Part shown: piece by piece, positions 1-4,896 of the stretch | Numbering within the stretch: position 1 is the first letter of the stretch | Layout: each line of letters opens with the position of its first letter | NCBI RefSeq assembly: GCF_019402445.1 | Contig: NZ_SRZM01000307.1 | Location: forward strand, 1 to 7,015 | Length of the DNA: 7,015 nucleotides | Reading direction: 5' to 3' | Origin: Brachyspira pilosicoli | GTDB lineage: Bacteria > Spirochaetota > Brachyspiria > Brachyspirales > Brachyspiraceae | Notes under the pieces: generated by a model | The model's input: only the letters and a program-made list of their open reading frames with translations | Databases searched by the model: none | Told to the model about the DNA's origin: nothing | Translations under genes and position numbers: made by a program

Positions 1-441
1 ATCAAGTTCATTTTCCAAAAATACTTTATCTATATCCACTAATATAATCATCTGTTCATTAGCTTTTACTAAACCATTGATATATCTGCTGTCTATTCCA
101 GAGTGAATATCTATTTCAGATTGTATATTTTCACTATTGATAGTAAGTACATCAGAAACGGAATCAACTACGAGTCCATATTTTTTATTTCCTATAGCAA
201 CTACAACTATTACGCAATTTTCTGGGTCCATTGGTTTATCAAAATGAAATCTAGACCTTAAATCTATTACTAATATGATAGTACCTCTTAAATTTATGAT
301 TCCTTTAAAATATTCAGGAGAGTTAGGTATTGGAGTAGGAGCCATAAAACTTAAAATCTCTTGAACTTTAAGAATATCCATACCATATAATTCATTATTT
401 ATTTTAAATACAAGTATTTGATTTGATGTAGTGCTGCTCAT
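1..441 (-). CDS. cheW: Chemotaxis coupling protein CheW (partial, C-terminus cut by window edge)
   Basis: CheW is a cytoplasmic adaptor that links methyl-accepting chemoreceptors to the histidine kinase CheA in the chemotaxis array. I translated 147 residues with no stop, running off the left edge. Family members are usually about 150-170 aa, so only a short tail is missing. The CheW fold is recognisable: an N-terminal strand LVFKINNELYGMDI (about 10-23), the VQEIL element (26-30), the hallmark NLRGTIILVIDLR (50-62), and the second-subdomain motif GLVVDSVSDV (89-98), followed by a strand ending in MIILVDIDKV (131-140). The Pro often found in NLRGxxxPVxDL is Leu here. There is no receiver or kinase domain in the visible part, so this is a stand-alone CheW rather than CheV or CheA, unless something follows beyond the edge. 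The ATG has AAGGAG (447-452) five bases upstream and a strong promoter behind it. It is transcribed away from birA. Confidence 0.93.
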   Translation of the reverse strand, partial: MSSTTSNQILVFKINNELYGMDILKVQEILSFMAPTPIPNSPEYFKGIINLRGTIILVIDLRSRFHFDKPMDPENCVIVVVAIGNKKYGLVVDSVSDVLTINSENIQSEIDIHSGIDSRYINGLVKANEQMIILVDIDKVFLENELD

Positions 442-468
442 ATTAACTCCTTAAAAATATACGTCAAA

Positions 469-496
469 ATTATAATATATAACTGTTATAAGTCAA
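469..496 (-). promoter_or_regulatory. Promoter of cheW, sigma-70 type, with palindrome in the spacer
   Basis: Read on the minus strand, a -35 box TTGACT (496-491) and a perfect -10 box TATAAT (474-469) are separated by 16 bp. Transcription would start near 462, giving a leader of about 20 bases that carries the AAGGAG Shine-Dalgarno of cheW. The spacer contains the 13-bp perfect inverted repeat TATAACTGTTATA (plus-strand 478-490, 6-bp arms around one base), placed where a repressor could block RNA polymerase. The boxes resemble the general housekeeping sigma factor rather than the FliA/sigma-28 consensus often seen for chemotaxis genes. In such A+T-rich DNA a chance -10 is common; the additional -35 match raises confidence. 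Confidence 0.65.
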
Positions 497-542
497 GTAC
501 ATTTATTTTATTTGGTTGTTTATGTAAATAATAAAAAAGATA

Positions 543-570
543 TTGATATATTCATTTTTAAATGTATAAT
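543..570 (+). promoter_or_regulatory. Putative promoter of birA placed for a leaderless start
   Basis: A -35-like TTGATA (543-548) and a consensus -10 TATAAT (565-570) are 16 bp apart. The usual start point, 6-7 bases after the -10 box, falls on the A of the ATG at 577, which would give birA an mRNA with no 5' leader. The upstream in-frame ATG at 562 touches the -10 box and would not be in such a transcript. Neither ATG has a purine-rich Shine-Dalgarno at normal spacing. The boxes are good but the DNA is very A+T-rich, so a chance match is possible. Confidence 0.45.
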
Positions 571-576
571 AAAAAT

Positions 577-1344
577 ATGGAAGTTAACATATTTTTAGAA
601 AATTTAAAAACCAAAGTATATGGAAGAAACTTAAAAATATTTGAATCTCTAGAAAGTACAAATACTAAGATGATAGAAGATTTAAATAATGGTATTAAGT
701 TAGAAGAGGGCAGTGTATATATTGCTTTAAAACAAACAGCAGGCAAAGGCACACATGGAAACAAGTGGGTGTCTAATAATGATTTAGGGTTATGGTTTAG
801 CGTATTAGTATATACTCCGTTTAAAAAAGAGGCATTAAGTTTTCTTCCTGGTATTGCTTTAAGTAAATGCTTAAGAGAAAAGTATAATGTAAATGCACAT
901 GTAAAATGGCCTAATGATGTTTTAGTAAAAAACAGAAAAATATCAGGAACTCTTATTCAGGTTACTCCTATAGAAAATAGAAATGCATGCATAATTGGAA
1001 CGGGAGTGAATTTATACCATACAGAAGAAGATTTTCCAGAAGATATAAAGCATAAAGCAACTTCCCTTTATATGGAAACTAATGTGAAAATAGAATTATC
1101 AGAGTTTTATAAAGAACTTATTACATGCTTTGAGGAAGTATATACAAGCGAAAAAAAATTATCAGAATATTTCAGAGAATACAGTAATATGATAGGCAGA
1201 GTTATAAAGGCAAAAAAAGATGGTGAAGAAATTAGTGCTTTAGTTAAAGATATTACTGAAGAAGGATACTTAATAGTTGAAGTTAATAAAAAAGAAGAAA
1301 CTTGGATATCAAGGGCTTCTTTAGATATAGATACTAATTATTAA
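577..1344 (+). CDS. birA: Biotin--[biotin carboxyl-carrier protein] ligase BirA, monofunctional (no HTH)
   Basis: The enzyme makes biotinyl-5'-AMP from biotin and ATP and transfers biotin to the carrier-protein lysine of biotin enzymes such as acetyl-CoA carboxylase, in the cytoplasm. Numbered from the ATG at 562, the catalytic domain shows the substrate element ESTN (31-34), the biotinyl-AMP loop GKGTHGNKW (61-69, GRGRxGRxW in the family), KWPND (115-119), NRKISG (124-129) with the likely catalytic Lys126, and GTGVN (146-150). A C-terminal SH3-like domain covers about 208-250. The N-terminal winged-helix DNA-binding domain of E. coli-type BirA is absent, so this is a class I ligase without direct repressor function. 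The ATG at 577 (residue 6) is preferred because the ATG at 562 overlaps the putative -10 box, but a 562 start cannot be excluded. The next gene begins 18 bases after the stop, suggesting an operon. Confidence 0.92.
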   Translation: MEVNIFLENLKTKVYGRNLKIFESLESTNTKMIEDLNNGIKLEEGSVYIALKQTAGKGTHGNKWVSNNDLGLWFSVLVYTPFKKEALSFLPGIALSKCLREKYNVNAHVKWPNDVLVKNRKISGTLIQVTPIENRNACIIGTGVNLYHTEEDFPEDIKHKATSLYMETNVKIELSEFYKELITCFEEVYTSEKKLSEYFREYSNMIGRVIKAKKDGEEISALVKDITEEGYLIVEVNKKEETWISRASLDIDTNY

Positions 1345-1362
1345 AAAATGGAAGTGTAAATT

Positions 1363-1596
1363 ATGAGAAAACCTATACCGTATAAAAAACCAGAAGAAAA
1401 AAAGAAAATAAATAAAAAGAATATTATATTATTTATATTATTTGAGATAATAATAATAATACTTGCTATTGTAACTACTGCTATTATATCTTTATTATTT
1501 ACTATTACTCCATATATAAGTGCTGCTATTAGTGCTTTAATACTTATTTTATTTACTATTTTTATATCTAAAGAGTTTTTATTAAAAATTAAGTAG
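1363..1596 (+). CDS. Small two-helix membrane protein of unknown function
   Basis: I do not recognise a family for this 77-aa protein. The N-terminal 20 residues are strongly basic (RKPIPYKKPEEKKKINKKN). They are followed by a hydrophobic segment at about 21-47, a short break with a Pro (ITPY, 48-51), and a second hydrophobic segment at about 52-69, ending in a Lys-containing tail. The predicted topology is a helical hairpin in the inner membrane with both ends in the cytoplasm, by the positive-inside rule. The start is supported by GGAAGTG (1350-1356), six bases before the ATG. It lies 18 bases after the birA stop, so it probably shares the birA transcript, while the following gene has its own promoter. 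Regular codon use and the ribosome binding site make it a likely real gene, but its composition alone gives no function. Confidence 0.72.
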   Translation: MRKPIPYKKPEEKKKINKKNIILFILFEIIIIILAIVTTAIISLLFTITPYISAAISALILILFTIFISKEFLLKIK

Positions 1597-1617
1597 ATAA
1601 TATATAAAAAAATGTCC

Positions 1618-1645
1618 TTGACAAATCAAACATATATATTAATAT
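1618..1645 (+). promoter_or_regulatory. Putative promoter of the BFN-UVR gene
   Basis: The -35 box TTGACA (1618-1623) is a perfect consensus match. At 16 bp spacing lies TAATAT (1640-1645), a 4/6 match to the -10 consensus, giving a start near 1652 just ahead of the Shine-Dalgarno. A perfect TATAAT lies immediately downstream (1646-1651), but it is 22 bp from TTGACA, too long for ordinary sigma-70. Starting from it would also remove the Shine-Dalgarno from the mRNA. The preferred reading is therefore TTGACA-16-TAATAT. The promoter lies in the 70-base gap after the small membrane protein gene and separates this gene from the birA unit. Confidence 0.5.
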
Positions 1646-1651
1646 TATAAT

Positions 1652-1657
1652 AAGAGG
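1652..1657 (+). promoter_or_regulatory. Shine-Dalgarno AAGAGG that fixes the GTG start
   Basis: AAGAGG lies nine bases upstream of the GTG at 1667. No ATG lies between this site and the start of the conserved domain, so it supports the rarer GTG initiation codon. The protein begins with MVEAKILNLAI, typical of the N-terminus of the BFN family. Confidence 0.6.
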
Positions 1658-1666
1658 TATTTAAAA

Positions 1667-2266
1667 GTGGTTGAAGCAAAAATACTTAATTTGGCTATAA
1701 CAGATAAATATTTCGTTGTAATGTTAAAGCCAGAAAATACTGAAAAAGTTATTCCCATATCTATAGCTACCCTAGAAGCTCAATCTATTATGACTAGTCT
1801 TATAGGCTATAAAAAAGAAAGACCTCTAACTCATGACCTTATTAATAAAATATTTAATACTTGTAATATCAAATTAGTTAATGTAATTATAGATAATATA
1901 CATATGGATACTTATTTTGCTAAACTTGTTATTGAATATGATAAGAACAATGTTTTTATAGATTCCAGACCTTCTGATGCTATAGCATTAGCTTTAGAGT
2001 TTAAATGTCCTATTTATGTAGAAGAGCATGTTATAGAAAAAGCTGGCATTATACTTGAAAATGGCGAAGAGGCTTCTGCTGTTCCTTTTGTATATCAAAG
2101 ATTTGATAATGATGAAGATGTTGCTGAGGCAGATAATAATAGTTCAATAAATAATAATAATGTCAAAACTAAAGAAGAGATACAGAGATTGTTGGACCAG
2201 GCTATAAAAGAAGAAAGATATGAAGATGCTGCTAAATATAGAGATGAATTAGACAAACTTAATTAA
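1667..2266 (+). CDS. Bifunctional nuclease (BFN/DUF151) domain protein with C-terminal UVR motif
   Basis: BFN-family proteins carry the DUF151 fold, first described as a Thermotoga structural-genomics protein and as a plant nuclease acting on RNA and DNA. The biochemical activity of bacterial members is less certain. Here the domain spans about residues 1-135: MVEAKILNLAI at the start, the segment IPISIATLEAQSI (29-41), and the signature RPSDAIALAL (101-110) followed by PIYVEEHVIEKAG. An acidic, Asn-rich linker (about 147-168, with NNNN at 162-165) leads to a UVR motif (about 170-199: IQRLLDQAIKEERYEDAAKYRDELDKL in two parts, IQRLLDQAI and YEDAAKYRDELDKL), the helical hairpin used by UvrB to contact UvrC and also found in McsA and Clp proteins. 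The total of 199 aa fits the known BFN-UVR arrangement. It probably acts in the cytoplasm; a link to nucleic-acid repair or stress is inference. It has its own promoter and a GTG start. Confidence 0.88.
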   Translation: MVEAKILNLAITDKYFVVMLKPENTEKVIPISIATLEAQSIMTSLIGYKKERPLTHDLINKIFNTCNIKLVNVIIDNIHMDTYFAKLVIEYDKNNVFIDSRPSDAIALALEFKCPIYVEEHVIEKAGIILENGEEASAVPFVYQRFDNDEDVAEADNNSSINNNNVKTKEEIQRLLDQAIKEERYEDAAKYRDELDKLN

Positions 2267-2271
2267 TTTAT

Positions 2272-2285
2272 TTATTAGCTAATAA
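2272..2285. repeat. 14-bp perfect palindrome upstream of the TPR protein gene
   Basis: TTATTAGCTAATAA reads identically on both strands (7-bp arms, no spacer). It lies between the BFN-UVR stop and the next start codon, and its right end overlaps the AAGG (2284-2287) that serves as ribosome binding site for the ATG at 2297. It has too few G-C pairs for a terminator and no T-run follows. It could be an operator or a weak hairpin masking the ribosome site, or it could be chance in A+T-rich DNA. Confidence 0.35.
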
Positions 2286-2296
2286 GGTTTATAAAA

Positions 2297-3460
2297 ATGA
2301 AAAAATATGTAATAATATTTTTATTTATTATTTCTTTAATAGTATATTCTAAGCCTTCTGATAAGATAAAATTTGATGAAACTGAATTAACTCCATTAGA
2401 AAAAGAGTTCTTTACAAAAATAGATAATGGCGATACTAACGATATAGAATTGTATTATGATGGTTTTATTATAGCTTCTGGAATTACAGATGAAGATGAG
2501 TTTAAGTTTTATAGAACTAAATTAGATGATATTAGAAAAATGGCAAAAGATGAGCTTTCTCAGTATGTAGATGAAGGAGCTTATGATTTTGGAAATAGAC
2601 TTTTACTATGGATATATGATAAAGGAATATTAAAAAAATATTTTGAAACTTCTACTTTATTTCAGGATATGATTTCTAAAGGGGAATATAATTGTTTAAG
2701 TTCTTCTATACTTTATTATCTTCTTTATAGCGAGTTTGGTTATGAGGTTAAAGGAGTATTAACTTCAAGTCATGCTTTTTGTACTGTTTATACAGAGAAA
2801 GGTCCTATTGATGTGGAAACTACTGTAGCAAAAGGATTTAATCCAGGAACTAAAGAAATAAGAAATACAGGAACTTCTACTATAGTTACTTTTGTGCCTA
2901 AACAAAATTATAATAATAGAAATGAAGCAGATATTCTCACTTTAATAGCAACGTTATATCCTAATTCTATTTCATTAAGAAAAATAGAGAATGATTTGGA
3001 TAAGCAATTAACTATGGCTAAAAAAGCTTATTATTTATCTCCATATACTGAAATGTATAATGATAATTTAGTTAATGCTTTCAATAGAGCAGCATTGGAT
3101 GCATTGAAAAAACACGATTATGAAAAGTCATATACATATCTTAAAGAGGCATATGATTTTAATCCTAATAATACTATGACTAAAAAAAATACAGAGCATT
3201 ATTATAATACTATAGGGGCAAGTTATTTAAATATGAAAGATTTCCCTGCGGCTATAAATATATATAAACAGGGCATAGAAGATTTGGGAGAAAATACTAC
3301 AGTTTTAAAAAGAAATCTTAAGGTATCATATTATAATTATGCTGTTACAGAATATAATAGCAAAAGATATAATAATGCTAATACTATAATAGAAGAAGCT
3401 TTGAAAATATTTCCTAAAGATGCCGATTTTACAAGACTTCTTAGGTCTATACCTAAATAA
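2297..3460 (+). CDS. Secreted transglutaminase-like (Cys-His-Asp) protein with TPR repeats
   Basis: The N-terminus MKKYVIIFLFIISLIVYS is a Sec signal peptide, probably cut after YS (residue 18). There is no lipobox Cys, so the mature protein should be soluble in the periplasm or exported. A papain/transglutaminase-like domain follows at about 85-185, with a plausible catalytic triad: Cys133 in YNCLSSSILYYLL, His159 in GVLTSSHAF, and Asp172 in IDVETT. This NCLS...GVL..H....ETT pattern is typical of bacterial transglutaminase-like proteins of unknown substrate. The C-terminal half is helical with TPR-like units at about 258-292, 303-335 and 344-377, each with the alternating small/aromatic pattern and a Pro near the end of the first and third. 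It may cleave or cross-link a protein or peptide partner bound through the TPRs; this is inference. AAGG (2284-2287) serves the ATG. The next gene starts 5 bases after its stop. Confidence 0.78.
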   Translation: MKKYVIIFLFIISLIVYSKPSDKIKFDETELTPLEKEFFTKIDNGDTNDIELYYDGFIIASGITDEDEFKFYRTKLDDIRKMAKDELSQYVDEGAYDFGNRLLLWIYDKGILKKYFETSTLFQDMISKGEYNCLSSSILYYLLYSEFGYEVKGVLTSSHAFCTVYTEKGPIDVETTVAKGFNPGTKEIRNTGTSTIVTFVPKQNYNNRNEADILTLIATLYPNSISLRKIENDLDKQLTMAKKAYYLSPYTEMYNDNLVNAFNRAALDALKKHDYEKSYTYLKEAYDFNPNNTMTKKNTEHYYNTIGASYLNMKDFPAAINIYKQGIEDLGENTTVLKRNLKVSYYNYAVTEYNSKRYNNANTIIEEALKIFPKDADFTRLLRSIPK

Positions 3461-3465
3461 TTATT

Positions 3466-3960
3466 ATGAGATTAATTATTATTTTATTTGTTTTTTTTAA
3501 TATGCATTTTCTTTACGCACAAGAAAATTATAATCTAAATAAAACATTTAGAATAATAAGAAAGTTTGATAATTTACTTTCATCAGATAATAAAGAATAT
3601 GTTTTTTATATAGATGCTTCTTATTTGTTTTCTCCTGAAGGTAAATCAATATACAGCAATAATATTTATATGGCTAAAAAAGCTTTAGAAAATAATTCTA
3701 ATGATATAGTTTATAGCGGGGTTATAAAATCTAGTACACCACCAGAAAATTATGTTTATTTACTTCTTCATAAGAGGCTTTATGATTATATATCAAAAAA
3801 TAAATCTAGCTATATAGATGAATTAATGCAAACTAATTTACAAACATTTTATGATAATGTAAGAAAGTATGTTGTAAAAGAAGAAACATATACTGGTAAT
3901 TTTAAGTATATAAGATTTTTAACTAAAACAAAATATAAATATTATACAGGCAAAGATTAA
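3466..3960 (+). CDS. Small secreted protein of unknown function, coupled to the TPR protein
   Basis: I do not recognise a family for this 164-aa protein. It starts with a clear Sec signal peptide (MRLIIILFVFFNMHFLYA, cut before QE at residue 19) and has no lipobox Cys, so it should be periplasmic or exported. The mature part is about 146 residues, rich in Lys, Tyr and Asn. It contains strand-like segments such as EYVFYIDASYLF (44-55) and ENYVYLLLHKRLYDYI (94-109), and a basic tail ending KYKYYTGKD. It contains no Cys. No Shine-Dalgarno is visible at normal distance, and the ATG lies 5 bases after the stop of the upstream secreted protein. Translation is therefore probably coupled to that gene, suggesting a shared function. 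Its stop codon overlaps the stop of the convergent kinase gene by four bases. Confidence 0.75.
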   Translation: MRLIIILFVFFNMHFLYAQENYNLNKTFRIIRKFDNLLSSDNKEYVFYIDASYLFSPEGKSIYSNNIYMAKKALENNSNDIVYSGVIKSSTPPENYVYLLLHKRLYDYISKNKSSYIDELMQTNLQTFYDNVRKYVVKEETYTGNFKYIRFLTKTKYKYYTGKD

Positions 3961-3966
3961 AGATTA
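3953..3966. repeat. Tandem heptamer at the convergent gene junction
   Basis: AAGATTA occurs twice in direct succession (3953-3959 and 3960-3966), exactly where the plus-strand secreted-protein gene and the minus-strand kinase gene end. The repeat supplies the TTAA shared by the two stop codons and encodes the last residues (FNL) of the kinase. It may be a small slippage duplication that altered one or both C-termini. Confidence 0.5.
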
Positions 3967-4859
3967 AATAATTTTTTTACTTCTATAGTATTATATTTTG
4001 CAGTGCCGCCTTTTAATTGCACCATTTGTTCAGAAACAGTTGAGGCGAAATCGAGTACTTTTCTTATATCCAAATTATTTAAAATAGCGTAGCTTAAAGC
4101 AGCTGCAAATGAATCACCAGCCCCAACAGTATCAACTACTTTTACTTTATTTGAAGGTTTAAATATATATTCATTGTTATAAAGTACAGAAGCCCCCTCA
4201 GCACCAAGAGTTAAAAATATATATTCAATATTAAAATCTTTGCTTAATACTTTTAATAGCTTCTCATTATCATTTTCTAATGATGGATATAGTATATTTT
4301 TTATAGTAGCAAGTTCATCATCATTTATTTTTAATATGTTTATAAACTCTAATGCCTCTTTTATCTTTTCTTTAGTATAATAATTTTTTCTAAAAGTTAC
4401 ATCACATATTTTATATTTAGAATCAATATTGTTATATATCTTTTTTATAGTATTATATGAGCATTCATTTCTTTGAGATAAAATATTAAAATAAAATAAA
4501 TCATATTTGCATTTTAATGCATTTTCTATCTTTTCATTATATTCTATATTATCCCAAGCAGCATTTTCATGAATTATGTAATCTGGTACTTTATTTTCAT
4601 TAAGAAATACAGTTGCTTTTCCAGTATCATATTTATTATTTATTTGTATTAGAGAAGAATCAATGTTTTCTTTTTTTATAAAATCAATAGCATTATTACC
4701 TAATTCATCATTACCCAATGCCGTTATGAACTTTAATTTGTCATCATTATTTAAAAGTCTGGATAATTGAATTGAATAATTGAAAGGTGCTCCTCCAATT
4801 ACAGATACATCATTATATACATCATATAAAAGTTCTCCAAATGTGAGTATATTAAACAT
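3957..4859 (-). CDS. PfkB-family carbohydrate kinase, probable fructokinase
   Basis: This cytoplasmic ribokinase-like enzyme phosphorylates a sugar with ATP. The 300-aa length is normal for the family. It shows the N-terminal FGELLYD (7-13), the sugar-binding GGAPFNYSIQLSRL (22-35), a lid-region element TALGNDELG (46-54), and the ATP/anion-hole signature DTVGAGDSF (243-251) with the likely catalytic base Asp249. KINDDE (177-182) matches the N-x-x-E region of the family. GGAPxN and the HENAAWDNI segment (97-105) resemble bacterial fructokinases more than ribokinases or 1-phosphofructokinases. Fructose is therefore the best guess, but substrate specificity in this family is hard to read from sequence. 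AAGGAG (4875-4870) precedes the ATG by 10 bases. It follows ftsI by 37 bases on the same strand and probably shares its transcript. The 3' end overlaps the convergent gene by 4 bp. Confidence 0.88.
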   Translation of the reverse strand: MFNILTFGELLYDVYNDVSVIGGAPFNYSIQLSRLLNNDDKLKFITALGNDELGNNAIDFIKKENIDSSLIQINNKYDTGKATVFLNENKVPDYIIHENAAWDNIEYNEKIENALKCKYDLFYFNILSQRNECSYNTIKKIYNNIDSKYKICDVTFRKNYYTKEKIKEALEFINILKINDDELATIKNILYPSLENDNEKLLKVLSKDFNIEYIFLTLGAEGASVLYNNEYIFKPSNKVKVVDTVGAGDSFAAALSYAILNNLDIRKVLDFASTVSEQMVQLKGGTAKYNTIEVKKLFNL

Positions 4860-4896
4860 TTAATATTATCTCCTTAAAAAAGTTATTTGTAAAAAA

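Noticed and set aside
471..492. Plus-strand TATAAT (471-476) and TGTTATAAG (484-492) as alternative birA promoters
   Set aside because: Neither has a -35-like box at 16-18 bp, and both lie in the palindromic A+T-rich spacer that already forms the minus-strand cheW promoter.
558..764. 68-codon open frame on the minus strand opposite the start of birA
   Set aside because: It lies entirely within or beside the birA coding region on the other strand, has no recognisable domain or ribosome site, and is explained as a shadow of birA.
1646..1651. Perfect TATAAT as the -10 box of the BFN-UVR gene
   Set aside because: It is 22 bp from the TTGACA box, and a start from it would remove the AAGAGG ribosome site from the mRNA; TAATAT at 16 bp is the more consistent choice.
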